From assembly GCA_963920525.1 (NCBI GenBank), contig OY986439.1, forward strand, positions 213,556,000-213,619,999: 64,000 nt of DNA. The letters run 5' to 3'. Each line of letters begins with the position of its first letter. Within the stretch, counting starts at the first letter, position 1. The stretch is from Dichetophora obliterata (taxonomy: Eukaryota; Arthropoda; Insecta; Diptera; Sciomyzidae). The notes under the pieces were generated by a model. It worked only from the letters and a program-made list of their open reading frames with translations, was not told the origin of the DNA and ran no database searches. Below, in pieces: positions 35,006 through 46,756 of this stretch. Position numbers and translations under genes: made by a program.

Positions 35006-35021
35006 AGGTCTGGCCAGACCT
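35006..35021. repeat. 16-bp palindrome, copy 2
   Basis: The sequence is AGGTCTGGCCAGACCT, the core of copy 1, about 187 bases downstream of it. It is followed by TATACCTTATATAA, and about 90-150 bases later by CTGTCCATGTGTCTGCCTGC-type sequence. Confidence 0.8.
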
Positions 35022-35584
35022 ATACCTTATATAAACCGTCATCGCATAGAAAATATCGTGGCAGGTATGGGAAAAGTATGCATTTTTTGGATCAGCGTCA
35101 CCTCCTGAGACAAATAAGACATGTCCGTTAATCTGTCCATGTGTCTGCCTGCCCTTTTACCCGTTCGTCTGTGCGTCTCTACGACTATTTGTCAACCGAG
35201 TGCACACGATTAGAACAAAGAGTTGATAAAATTTAATGAGACGTGATACATTTCGTTATTTGGGTCAAAGGTTGTGCAATGTTGAATCTTTTTGGAATCC
35301 GCCTACAGACACACCTCCCAATTTTTCGGACATTAATTCTTAAAAAATCTGTAAAAGCGTATTAAATTAGAACATAATGAAAACATTATTGAACAATATA
35401 GTCTATTTCTATTTTTTCTCTATTTTTAAAGTTTTTAAATTAAAAAAAAAATTTATAACTACATGAAAATTAACTAAAATTATTATTTAATTAAAATTTA
35501 AATCATTATTACTTCTTACTTTCATAAAAAAAGATATATAAAATTGGTTATGTGTATTTTTTTCTAGTCAAAAAATAATAAAAC
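35022..35584. other. Spacer, nothing recognised
   Basis: A pyrimidine-rich 'TCTGTCCATGTGTCTGCC' tract lies at 35131-35180 in otherwise AT-rich DNA. No gene was found. Confidence 0.45.
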
Positions 35585-35586
35585 TA

Positions 35587-36649
35587 AAGGATCCGCCAAA
35601 TAACTTTTTTTTTTTAAAAAAATCTATAAAAAACTACTGGATATTTTCTCAAATTTCTTTTTTTATTTGAAAGTACAATCCTTCTGGTTAATAATGGAAA
35701 ATAATTTCATTCAAATGGCTGCCTCGGCTGGCCATGCAGTAGCCTACATGATCGGTCCAATTTTTAAGTACATTATCGATTGTGTGCAGCTGTATTTCAC
35801 CAATGGCTTCGCGAATATTGTCCTTTAAAGCGTCAATTGTCACTGGCTTGTCGGCGTAACACTTATCTTTGAGGGCACCCCACAAATAATAGTCCAACGG
35901 TGTCAAATCGCAGCTCCGAGGTGGCCAAACGACATCAGCTCTGCGGCTGATAATGTGATCTTCAAAAACAGGGCTCAAAACACCGAGTATAGCTTCGGCT
36001 GTGTGGCACGTAGCGCCGTCCTGTTGAAACCTAATGTTGCCAATATCCTCCTCTTCAATTTTTGTGAACAACATGGCCCGATAACGATCGCCATTGACTG
36101 TAACGGCCACTCCTTGTTCATTTTCGAAGAGAAATGGCCCAATTATGCCTCTGGACCGAAATCCGCAACAAACAGTGACAGTTTTGGGTGCAGCGGCTTT
36201 TCAATGTATGCATGCGGGTTTTATGTGCCCCAAATGCGACAATTTTGCTTGATTAAATACCCGCCAAGATCAAAATTCGACGGTGAATTGATGTCGATGG
36301 CGCTTCGCGCACACTTTCTGCCACAGCAGCAATATTCTCGGGTGTACGCACTGCTTTTGGCTTTTCACGCTTTGGTTTATCGATGTAGATGCCAGTTTCT
36401 TTCACTTTTTTCACAAGATAACGAACATACAGAGCTGACGGTGCTTCTCTTCTTCCAAAATCCGTACAAAATTTTCGCACACATTCCGCAACATTACCAT
36501 GATTTTCAAAGTAATGTCGCAATATTTCCCAGCGTTGTTCAAGCGTATACACAACCATATTCGTTTAGCGGAAGGATAAAACTAATTATCTAACTAAATT
36601 AACTAACTAAACACTAGTTGAAAAAAGAAACGTTAGATGGCGGACCCTG
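35587..36649 (-). mobile_element. mariner-type transposon, rosa-like (DD41D), internally deleted
   Basis: The ends are AAGGATCCGCCAAATAAC on the left and the complement CAGGGTCCGCCATCTAAC on the right, each flanked by TA (35585-35586, 36650-36651). The TA duplication and the encoded transposase identify a Tc1/mariner-superfamily element. Transcription would run leftwards from the right end. At 1063 bases it is shorter than an intact element, consistent with the internal deletion in its transposase. Confidence 0.9.
35688..36558 (-). pseudogene. mariner-type transposase, broken
   Basis: Intact members cut and paste the element at TA sites. The N-terminal part (36558 down to about 36283) has the helix-turn-helix region, starting MVVYTLEQRWEILRHYFENH. 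The C-terminal part (from about 36277) shows NKQNCRIWG-type sequence (here IKQNCRIWG), then VTVNGDRY, FQQDGATCHTA with the second catalytic D (codon near 36018-36020) and DLTPLDYYLWG with the third (35892-35894). There are 41 residues between these two, hence DD41D. The region that should carry the first catalytic D is missing: the HTH part jumps into LGGY-like sequence at about 36271-36283. There is also an in-frame TAA at 36221-36223 and a one-base shift at the T4 run 36182-36185. It ends HLNEIIFHY and a stop. It is inactive. Confidence 0.9.
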
Positions 36650-36651
36650 TA

Positions 36652-38460
36652 TTTATATATTTTTCCATTGCCTGCCATTTTTATGAAAAACATATTTTTG
36701 TACTAAGTATAAATTTTTCTAAATTGTTTACCCTTCGAGTGAAATTTTTATGGAGCGTGTGTTTGCAATTTATACACAGATTCTATATATTTAAAATAAT
36801 TTCCGAAAGATGATCGAAAAACAACCTTGTTGACAGTGCTCCTTTACAAAACTTTTCGATTCGATAAAGCTTTTATAAAAACTGCTTTTCAAAACTGCTT
36901 ATATAAAAATTTTACAAAAAAAATTTACAGCCACTCCCAGGCAAAAATACAATATACGCCACTGATAAAGACTATCGATTCATATAAGCTTAAATGGACC
37001 CGCTACTTTTTGTTGACTTTGCATTTGTTTAAAACGGCTACATACACAGATTTTACATGTCTACTATATGTGTTTGGGTGTGTTTGTTTAACTCACTACA
37101 TTGTTTTCTTTAATGATGATCATGAATATTATGTCGGCAACTTGCCTCCAGGGATACCAAAGGTTGACAATTTTAATGCCAAATTAAGGTGGGGCCGATG
37201 CGAGTATGAAAAACAGAGAGACAGAAAGCTAGTAAGCCAGCACTTGAGATTGGCAGACATGGTTATGGCATAGAAGACAGACAGGAAGTTGCTGTTGCTG
37301 TTGGTTTTTCAGTTTTTGTTTTGGCTTTGCTTAATGCTACTTTAGCATAACGTTTTAAGTATGTGCTACGCGAATATCAGGAAGCAGTGAGGACAAGAGA
37401 TTAAATGTTGATTATTATTTAAAAGAAAATAAAAATAATAAAGAATTATGGCGAGAGGGCAGCAAGTGAGTGATATGGATATTGTCATATAATTACTTTG
37501 AGAACATAAGAGATGGAGATGGAAAAATTAACACTCTCATAACTGCTGTATAAACGAAAAGTTATTCTTATAATTAAAATAGTATAAATGAAAATTTATA
37601 GAATTTAAATTGTAACGCTAGAGTAATTGTTTTCAGTTTTGCATTTTTAAAATAGTTTTTTAATTTTTAAAATTGCTATTAAGGCCATGCAGCAACTTAA
37701 ATAAGCATTACGGTTACACTTTAATACTATGAAATAAGAAATTTGGATTGGAATATTACCATATATTTAAATTTGCTTTTATTGCCTAACAAAGCTATCT
37801 ATTAAGTTTGGAATAAAATTTATGGCATTTTAATGATATCTTAAGTGTAAAAATCACGTTTCGAAAAATCTTGCTTCAAAGTTTTCGATGGCCATATAAG
37901 TAATATGAAAGGATGTTTCGTTATTGTGTCATATCTTTGGCTAAGATAATGCTAAAAGTACCAGCTTTTGTTTGTTTATAGTGTTATATGTATAAAATAA
38001 AGCTACGTCAATAAATCAAATCTGAGTTAAGTCTCCTTAAGATGTTATTATAAAACTCCATTATTATTAATTTTTTAAGGAATACTGTAAAGATTGTATG
38101 TAGGACCATTTTTTAAAAGTCTTACGCGAGTAAATTGGTACTGACGCTTTCTTTGCTGTCTTACCAAGTCCCTCATTACAATACCAATTCAGTTTTTCAA
38201 CATTAATGTATAATCTTCCCGAGTAGAATTTATCTTAAGGATTAAGTGTGACAACAGAAGAGACAACAAAAAATTATAAATGGTACATTTCACGGGAAAT
38301 AGGAAATTGAGTTATTTTCTTAAATTAATATGATTATAACCAATTTATTCTTAATGCAATGTATAATAGTTAAATTTACATGATCTGTAAAAACTATTTA
38401 GAAAAACAAGATAAAATATGTTGTTCACTATGACATGTTTGTTGTTTATTGTGAACGAGT
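36652..38460. other. Non-coding spacer, no supported gene
   Basis: It holds the longest ORF outside recognised elements, 148 codons on the plus strand at 36827-37273. I recognise no domain in it. Its composition (F, K, Y, T-rich start) looks like translated AT-rich DNA, although 37130-37270 is more balanced. No splice or promoter evidence was found. Confidence 0.45.
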
Positions 38461-38470
38461 CGTACGATTT

Positions 38471-38860
38471 TTTCCCACCAGTCCCACGATGTCCCACCAG
38501 TCACAATTTCTAAACTTGTTGCTAATTTTTAGTTTCTGTTGATGTCAATTTAATCATTTCATAGCATAGTAAAATACACCTGGCTATGTATAGTATTTGG
38601 GCCTATACTATATCAATCAAATCACGATTGAAAGTGCAGAAGGCGGAAGTGAGTTATTTTTTACTGTCCCACCAGTCACACTCCTTTAACCAATGAAATA
38701 TCACCAAAATATTTATATGAGTTATTTTTTCGGTAAAAGTTTCATAAGTCGGTTCATAATCTATTGTTAGGTATCTATTTGATCACTATATTACATCAAA
38801 ATAATACGTTAGAGGTCAAAACATTAGGGATTCTGCAGTAAACTGTCCCACCAGTCACTA
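38471..38860. repeat. GTCCCACCAGTCAC motif at ~176-bp intervals
   Basis: The motif occurs at 38491, 38666 and 38844 (spacings 175 and 178). A partial extra copy precedes the first (TTCCCACCAGTCCCACGAT at 38472). The sequence between copies is only weakly similar by eye. This suggests either an old tandem repeat or a dispersed binding motif. Confidence 0.6.
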
Positions 38861-39799
38861 TGGAAAGCCCCAGATGTATCGGCGTTGTGCAAGTTTTAAG
38901 AGTCTGAGTAATTTTAAATAAATGTTCTTAATTCACTCCTAATATAGCTTTTTACTTATATAAAAAGTATTACAACTACTTAATATACATATGTGGTGCC
39001 CCCACTATTACCACATACAACAAAACACTTTACTCAAAACTGCTTTACTTTAAATTTAAATTTTAGATACAAGACTTTATTTTTTAGATCTTAAAATTTA
39101 TAAAAATTGTCTATCAGATGTGAAAATTGTTCCAATAAAAACAAATCAAAAAATAAAATTTTTATCTAAAATATAAACAAAAAAAAAGGACTAAATCTAC
39201 ATATAAATAGGCATAGGAAAAACAGTTCGGTACCACTTTCTCCCGTGTTTCTCAACCGATTTGGATAATTTTTCAAATTAATAAGAGTAGGGCGAAAAAG
39301 AGTGCACCGAATACTTTTTGTGACCTTTGACCTGAAATATGAGCGTTCAAAATAGAATTTCTTAAATAAAAGCTAAGCTTTAAGAGATGTAAGAACACGG
39401 TGTAAGAGGAAATTTTAGACATTGCTGAAATGTACAAAAAATATGCTAGACATTTCTCGCTATCTCTTACGGATACCCTACAATGAGCATCTTTTTATGT
39501 AACATGTGCGATAATAAATTGGGATTGTGAAATTTCCTACAAACAGTACATTTTGAAAAATTCCCGTTATTTTGACATCAAAATTATGGGGATATTTCAA
39601 AAACTATAGCTTTTCTCAGTACGTGTTTTTGTAAGAAAAGTTGTTGGTTAGCACTGAGCGGCAAACTAATAAATAAATAGAAATAGATTTCTTTTTTACT
39701 CCTTTTCTCCGCTCATCTGAGAACGAAAGCGACTTCATATAACAGTGTAGGTCGAAGGTCATAGTGAATTGGTCGAATTTCGACCACTGGCGAGTTCTA
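38861..39799. other. Non-coding spacer, nothing recognised
   Basis: No credible ORF or boundary was seen. The stretch ends in a (TA)n tract at 39800-39818. Confidence 0.45.
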
Positions 39800-39816
39800 G
39801 TATATATATATATATA

Positions 39817-39990
39817 TAAAATAAACTGTCGATTTCAGCCCCTGGAAGGACTTTGACCTAGCGTCTATTGATCAATTGTTTTATCAATTGGACCTACGTA
39901 TTTTATGCCGACTCCAAACAGCTTAAAGTTCTTAAGAAACTTTACATAGCAGTTTTTACTCTCAGAGGTTTGCCAATGTCTGCAGAGAGG
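39817..39990 (-). mobile_element. SINE, 5'-truncated second copy
   Basis: It matches the body of the 18412-18735 SINE from AAATAAACTG to CTGCAGAGAGG. Shared landmarks are GGAAGGACTTTGACCT, TGATCAATTG and GGACCTACGT. The tRNA head is absent, so the copy is 5'-truncated. A (TA)n tract follows its 3' end on the low-coordinate side, and only an AT tract separates it from the next MITE. Confidence 0.8.
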
Positions 39991-40005
39991 AATATATATA
40001 TATAT

Positions 40006-40616
40006 TATGGCGGGTCGATTTGAAAATCGCCCATGGCTAAGTGAAAATCGTATTCTAGGGATCAAAATAAGAAACTTTTCTCGAGGAACTATACCTCTAA
40101 CACGAATTCTAATGCCCCAACTTTTGACTTTTGTCCCGTAGGGTCAAATTTTGAAAAATCCCTCTTTGACCAATTTAGAGTGCCCCAATCGAGTCCAAAT
40201 GTATGACCGACCCTCACTAACTTTGGAGGGCCGATCCACCCATGCCAGTGGCACACCCCCTGGAACCTTCTGGGGTACAAACAAATGAAATGATTATATG
40301 GGGAAAAAATCATTTTTTGAAATGTTTGTATGGGGAACCCCCAGGGGGGTTCCAGGGGATGTGCCACTGGCATGGGTGCATCGGCCCTCCAAAGTTAGTG
40401 AAGGTCGGTCACACATTTGGACTCGATGGGGCACTCTAAATGGGTCAAAGAGGGATTTTTCAAAATTTTACACTACGGGACAAAAGTCAAAAGTTGGGGC
40501 ATTAGAACTCGTTTTGAGGTATAGTTCCTCGGGCAAAGTTTCTTATTTTGATCTCTTGAACACGATTTTCACTGAGAATGGGCGATTTTTTCCTCTCCAC
40601 AAATCGACCTGGCCTA
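40006..40616. mobile_element. Fold-back MITE with GC-rich core, second copy
   Basis: Same subfamily as 27180-27752. The ends are TATGGCGGGTCGATTTG and CAAATCGACCTGGCCTA. Flanking 8-mers are ATATATAT and ATAAATAT (7 of 8 match, in an AT tract, so weak evidence). Long inverted arms carry GCCAGTGGCACACCCCCTGG and its complement. Overlapping frames at 40089-40762 are the arms read in different frames and are not genes. Confidence 0.8.
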
Positions 40617-40639
40617 ATAAATATATATATATATGTATA

Positions 40640-41370
40640 TATTTGCCGCAATTTTTATGTTCTTTGTCTTATATTAAAATTTTATTAGAAATTTTTTTCC
40701 AAAATATGTTTACCCCTGACACCCTTTTTAATCTTTTTTTTCAGTGCTCACAAAAAGTTTAAAAACATTTAAAAATAAGACTTCACCATTAACAGGTTGA
40801 CGTTAAGTAAGTTCGTTTGTAATTACTTCATCGAAAAAGTGTATCACTAGCAAAAATATTCATTATGTATCATCGAAAAAAATTTCTATTGCATAGTTTA
40901 AGAAAGCTTTAAAATGAAGTTTCCTTTTTTTCAAAGATATGCATAATAGAAAAATCTTGTCCAGAGAGACTTATGATAAAGTTTTTCAAGAAACATTTTC
41001 ATTGAACATCATAACCAAGTACGACTACGTTTAAGAGTGTTTTTTATAATTTGTTAAAAAGGGACAAACGAAACCCCTACAGAAGGGCGCTAGAGTGTTA
41101 CACTATTTAGCAAAAATATTTCTTATAAAATTTTATTTATTTATGAATTTTCTTACTTTTTATGTTTGTAAATAGGTAAATATAATGTAAAATTGTATAA
41201 GTTTATTTAAGTTACTCAAATATTAACATTGAAAACGCTTTTTCTTTATCTTTTTATATTTATCGCTTTATTTGAGTCTACAATTATTTTGATTATATTA
41301 TTATTTATCCCATTGAACCAAAACTATCTTTTTTTAATTCATTTATATATCTTTTCGGATAGAAAAGTTC
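40640..41370. other. Spacer, nothing recognised
   Basis: AT-rich DNA without credible ORFs or boundaries. Confidence 0.45.
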
Positions 41371-41376
41371 ATTTTA

Positions 41377-41670
41377 GGCACTGATAAATGAACCCTTTTG
41401 GACTCATTCATAGGACTAAAATGCCTCACAAAAGCGAAAATTTTTTCTTTCAGAAATGAGCTAAAAAAAGAATCATCAATTGTAATTTTTTGTTCGGAAA
41501 CGAGTGGAAAAAATGTTTTGAAAAGTAATTATTCGGCACTCTGAAATAAACCCTTTTGAACTCATTCGCCGGACTGAATAGCCTCTTAAAAACGAACCTT
41601 TTTTTCTTCAAAAAACGAGTTACAAACTGCTATAGAAAAGCACTTTTTCTGCACTCAGAAATTTAGCTTT
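41377..41670. repeat. 159-bp tandem repeat, ~1.8 units
   Basis: GGCACTGATAAATGAACCC at 41377 recurs as GGCACTCTGAAATAAACCC at 41536. Each is followed by CTTTTGRACTCATTC and, later, ACGAGT...GAAAAG. A third partial start (TGCACTCAGAAATTTA) lies at about 41655. Confidence 0.7.
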
Positions 41671-41730
41671 TTAATCATAAATTGCCTTATTATTGCATAT
41701 CGATAATATGCTTAAATAAAATGATAATAG

Positions 41731-42852
41731 CTGCGTTCCATTCGCTTCAAAATAATCCAGATTATTTTTTTTTACATGCAAAGCAAAAACAAAAAAATAA
41801 TCCTATAACAAACAGGATTATTTTTGCTATCCATATAAAACTGTGATATAGCCTTTAAAAAATTTGAAACACAGATGCCGCACCTGTATATTTTTATGAG
41901 CTGTCATTTCTTTTTATGAATTATTTGTTTGTTTGATGCAATGACTATTAGGTAGCCATGACAGCTACTTATTTTCTCACGAGCTGCGACCATCGAATGT
42001 TAAACAAAAGAAAACAAAACAAACCACGTGTATCACACACATTGGACGCATTCAGCGGAGCCAACAATTGCACTTAAATTATTTATATAATTGCATAATA
42101 TTATTAATTAAATTAAATAATTTACAATTCTTTTAACGTTTAGGGTAAAACACATTCAGAGAAAAACATCGTGCACTAAGGTATCGCTACCATAACAGTT
42201 CACAACAGTTTTGAACGACACACGTTCTCAAGACACCTAATAGTTATTGTATCATGATTGCTTGTTTGAATTTAATTTTGACTACAACGGTAGTGCCCTC
42301 TACGAGTCTTTCTTCTTGACGTTCCTTTGAGAAAATTTGTTATCGCGATTATATTAAGGCGAAAGGAACGCAGCTGTTGTTTAAAAGAAAAAGTTGTTTA
42401 AAACTAAATTATTTTACAAATGGCAAATCATTTAAAATGCCGCTAGGCTCATGGCCTACCAATTTTTTTTTCAACTCGAAATATTTAAAACACCTCACAA
42501 TTTAAATTTGAAAATTTGATTTCGGAACTCTTTCGAATTATTCGGAAATGTTTCGAAATTATTGTTGCGAAATAGTTACGAATTCTTTAAGAATGCTCGA
42601 AATAGTTACGAACTATTCGGAATTCAGACAAATTCGGAATTTTTGGTTTGCTGTGTAGATTCTAAACTATGATTTTATTTTATACGACACATGTTCTCAT
42701 GACACCTAATAGTTATTGTATCATGATTGCTTGTTTGAATGTAATTTTGACTACAACGGTAGTGCCCTCTTCGAGTCGTTTTTCTTGCCGTTCCTTTAAG
42801 AAAATTTGCTATCGCGATTATATTAAGGCGAAAGGAACGCAGCTAATGTTAA
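41731..42852. mobile_element. TA-flanked TIR element with duplicated right end
   Basis: The left terminus is GCTGCGTTCCATTCGC (with TA before it). The same sequence in complement (GCGAAAGGAACGCAGC followed by TA) ends at about 42852. Pairing extends to about 30 bases. The right part is duplicated: 42216-42383 and 42684-42850 are about 95 percent alike (GACACCTAATAGTTATTGTA, GCCCTCTWCGAGTC). The inner copy ends CAGCTG without TA, so the outer copy is the true end. No transposase was seen. The TA flank suggests Tc1/mariner-type mobilisation. Confidence 0.65.
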
Positions 42853-42859
42853 ATTCTTT

Positions 42860-44900
42860 TTTGTTTTATTTGAACAAAGTAGTTCAAATCCAGGGCCGTT
42901 GCCAGCGAAATATAGAAAACGATTAAATTATAATTCAAACGAAAATTTTATGGGGACCTGAACAATTTTTTTGATGCAAACAAATTTAAATGAATTCAGT
43001 CCTATAAAGGATGTTGTTTTTCTCTACTAATTAAAGAACATATTTTAGAAAAAAATTCTTCCCGAAAACTTACGCAAACTCACTTTACGCTGTCGGTTCA
43101 GTAAGAAAATGCAAATTTTATGATTGTGTTATTAACTCATTTAAGAATGTGAAGCAGTATCATTCATTATTGATGTATAAACTTATTTATTATTAAAAAA
43201 TGCTTAATTCATAAGTAATCCTTTTCTACTAAAATGATAAAATTATGTTTATTTTTAGGCTCAAAATGAGTTAGTTAATGATTTTCCAAGAGTATTAAAT
43301 TTTTTTTTTTTTTTTTAAATTTTCACGACTTTAATCATACATATTAAAAAAAACTCACGAAAAAGATTTCTACCCGAAAACGTAGTAAAAACTATCACTT
43401 TACACAGAACCTTCGTATAAAAGGAAACAAAAGTACTTTCATACATATAAGAAAAAAATGTAATATAAAAAGTATTATTTGAATATTAATTTGAATATTA
43501 GTTAGTAATAAATGAGATAATTTTTTTTATTTTTTTTTTTGCAAAAGTATTGCATACTTTATATCTTCCGTACACACTCAAATTAGTAATAATAATTAAC
43601 TTACAATGTACATTTTTATAAAACTACAAAACAAAGTATTTTTGATTTTTTTTAAAGGTTTAGTATTATTAAAAATAGAAATATTTCGTTTTCTTTTCCT
43701 TTATTCCACACACACAGAATGCGTTCAGACGTTTAATTATCAATTTTTGACTTCAGTACCTATAAAACTTTAATAGTAATTGCAATAGAGATGATAAAAT
43801 CGAAAATGATAGTATCGAACGCATAAAATTAACAAAAAAATTTTACGTTAACACGAGAAAAAATTAAATTATAAACGAATTAAAAATTTTTGTTCTGTAC
43901 AATGCGTTGTAAATATTTTTATATTTGAATTAAATGACTGAAGCAAGACTAAAAAAAGTTTAGCAAGAGTACCAAAAGTAAAAACTTCGGCCTCAATATG
44001 GCCGAATAACCGAAACTAGCCGAAACTGACAAAAAGAGCCGAAACTGGCCGTAACCGAAACCGAATAGTCGGTCTGACACTACAGACTATACTGGAAATA
44101 GCTATCTGTTCCATCTTTAGTAGTCTTGAGTTATTCAGCTGTGACCAACCCACTGATTAACATGATTTGATACATGTTTGAATAAACTCATCGAAATCAT
44201 ATGACACTCAAGCAAAGGGTTATTTAGGGCTTTTTTAGGGCAGGGCTTATTTAGGTAAAGCCTTAAACTTTATTAGAGTGCATGCACTAAGCTGCTCTTC
44301 TCTCTTTTCACGATCTCCCCTCTTGGTTAATCGCTTGGTTAATTGCCAGGTGTTGTGACTTTAGCTTAGATTTTTACCATTTCCCTGTTGATTAATCGCA
44401 TATTTGACTAATAATTTATCAGGTGATGTATTACATCAAAAGTAATCAAAAGTAATCTGGAAGTAATTCTGAGGAATATAATAAGAAATATATTTATATG
44501 TGTATTCCTAAACACAATCTTTTGAGATAAAATTACGTTCTAGCAGTAAATTAAAAATCCAGTAAATGCAATTTCAAAATACTTTTAGAGTACTTCTACT
44601 TGGCAATTTTAAATTTACAAAAAAAACTCTCAAGAGGCTAGTGACAATAGCTAATCATAAAATAAATGTGTTGATATTATGAAATAATCAAAGATTACTT
44701 TTAATAGTATCTTAAGTAAAAAGTTAGAAAACATTTCAATAAATGTAATCTTAAAGTAATTGAACAGGGTTTAATGTCAAAAAAAAGTTCAATTTTAAAT
44801 AAACGCCTAAAAAAAACCAGCACTAAAATAAATTTTGTTATAGATATATTTAATATGTTGCAATAATTAAAAACTAAGTTTTAAGTAATTTAAAATGCTT
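42860..44900. other. Non-coding spacer; one CCGAAACT-rich patch
   Basis: Near 43986-44085 there are several CCGAAACY repeats (GCCGAATAACCGAAACTAGC and similar), possibly a fragment of a simple-repeat element. The rest is AT-rich with no gene. Confidence 0.45.
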
Positions 44901-44905
44901 AGCTA

Positions 44906-45596
44906 AGGGGAGGTTCTAGTAGAAATGGACGGAAAAGTTTTGTTTTTGTTTTTTGCTTTATTTTCATCCTTAGTATCTTGAAAATATGTAGTCAAAAGGA
45001 TATTACCCTATCTAATTTATTTTACGAGTCATAGCGCATTAGACGAGAGAGTGCGGACAAAAAACAGGTATAAATGTTTTTCTCGAAACAAATCTTTTTT
45101 CGCGCTGTACACGATTTCGCTTCAACGACTTGACCGATTTCGATGTTTGACTACTCAAATTACAGTTTATTCAATTTAGGGGGCCTTAAGGAAGCGTTTT
45201 TATCCAAAAAAATTATTATCATTATTTTTTAACGTTAAAGCAATAGAGAAACTAGGAAAAACAGGGTTTTTCAAAGGGCCGCCATTTTTTTACAAAAGGG
45301 TTTTATTAAAATCGGAAATCTACAAGGCCCTTCAAATTTCATATAGGTTAACAATTTTTTTGGTTTTTTCGTTTCAGATCACTTGGCAGGGCTGTATAGT
45401 GTTCAGCGCACATCGGCAATTGCCGCGCAGGGCTTTGATGAGCGAGACCTTCAGCCGCCATTTTGAATTATTTTTCATCGAAAAAATTGTATAATAGTCT
45501 TGAAATAAATGCCACCAAAGATTTTTTTCAAAAAAGATTTACGTTCACTCAAAAAAAATTCTGAAATAACCTTTCGTTTCTACTAGAACCTCCCCT
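44906..45596. mobile_element. 691-bp MITE with TA duplication
   Basis: The ends are AGGGGAGGTTCTAGTAGAAA and the complement TTTCTACTAGAACCTCCCCT, flanked by TA on each side (44904-44905, 45597-45598). The interior has a less AT-rich stretch near 45370-45470 but no coding frame. The TA duplication fits the Tc1/mariner superfamily. A shorter match to the terminus (AAAGGGGAGGTTCT) occurs at 49506. Confidence 0.75.
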
Positions 45597-45598
45597 TA

Positions 45599-46715
45599 AA
45601 ACAAACCTGTTACCTTGAAAGAATTAAAAAAAAATTATTTTAGAGTAAAAATTGTAGACATTTTTAACTAAAAATTTCAAAAATTACTCTAAAACTTAAT
45701 GAAATTTTTTTTAAAAGTAATTCAGTGGCAATTCAAGAATAATTTTGTAATGGAGTAAACCATGAATAGTAATTTCTGTTAGTGCTTTGTCCTTATAAGC
45801 TTGCTTTTGACTCAGCCATTGCTAAAACATTGTAAAAACGCGTCAGTAAACATATGGCTCTATTTCTATTAGCTTTGGCGTCCTTTTAAGCCAAGCTGCA
45901 TTTAAAAATTAATTTAGACCATTTTGCAAGAAAGCACAGCGAAAGAATATGTGCAAAAATTCACTTTGGGGAATATTTGCTAGCACAAAAAAAACGGCAA
46001 AATTACTTAAGCGGAAGGATTTAAAAGATATTTTTTTGCATGTAGGTTTATTTGTTTGTTTACCTTTTACTCGGGTATCTAATTAAATGTAGTCAAATAA
46101 AGTCCAGGTTGCTTTATACTTCTCCCAGCTGTCAACAGTTGTTTGTCCCCAACAGATTTGTAAACAGGGCATACCACACTGGCGCAAAAAAAAACACTGC
46201 AAGGACATACAACTAATTACATGATAAGCTAATTAAGTGTAGAAAATTTATTTAAACCTTGATAAATGGCAAATTTATGCTACTGAATTTCAATGCAACT
46301 TAATTCTGCGTAAAAAAAAATTTAGAACAACATGTTAAGCTTCTAAATTCAGCTAGTCTTTAATTTTATTTAACCTAATTTTGCTAAATTTTATATGCTT
46401 GTTAAAAAATAAATACCATTCTGTGCAGCAACTCAATTAATTAGACCAGCACCACCGTTCATAGCACCTCAGCAAGCCCATTAAGCAACGCCCTCTGGCT
46501 GCCAAACAGCTGGGCTCAGCTTCGTCTGTTTGTCTGGGGGTCTAATTAATGTTATCGCTTTTCATGTATCGCCATGTAAATTGTTATCGATAAATTTTGC
46601 CATAGCAGACAAAATACGGCTTACAACAAGTGAAACATGTGCGCAAAGACTAAAACCAGCAGATTAAGTATTATTTAATTTACGAGACAATCGATAGCTA
46701 AAACAACTACAACAA
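45599..46715. other. Non-coding spacer, nothing recognised
   Basis: No element boundary or credible ORF was seen. The region 46430-46560 is more GC-rich and may be unique host sequence. Confidence 0.45.
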
Positions 46716-46717
46716 TG

Positions 46718-46756
<39 letters not shown>
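46718..46756. repeat. (CAA)n microsatellite
   Basis: About 13 uninterrupted CAA/ACA units. Shorter CAA-rich runs continue at 46861-46915. Confidence 0.95.

Noticed and set aside
36827..37273. 148-codon plus-strand ORF outside known elements
   Set aside because: No recognisable domain, AT-driven composition in its first half, and no promoter or splice support. Kept only as a note in the spacer entry.
40089..40762. ORFs of 65-154 codons with GGFQGMCHWHG-like sequence on both strands
   Set aside because: They are the two inverted arms of the GC-cored MITE read in different frames.
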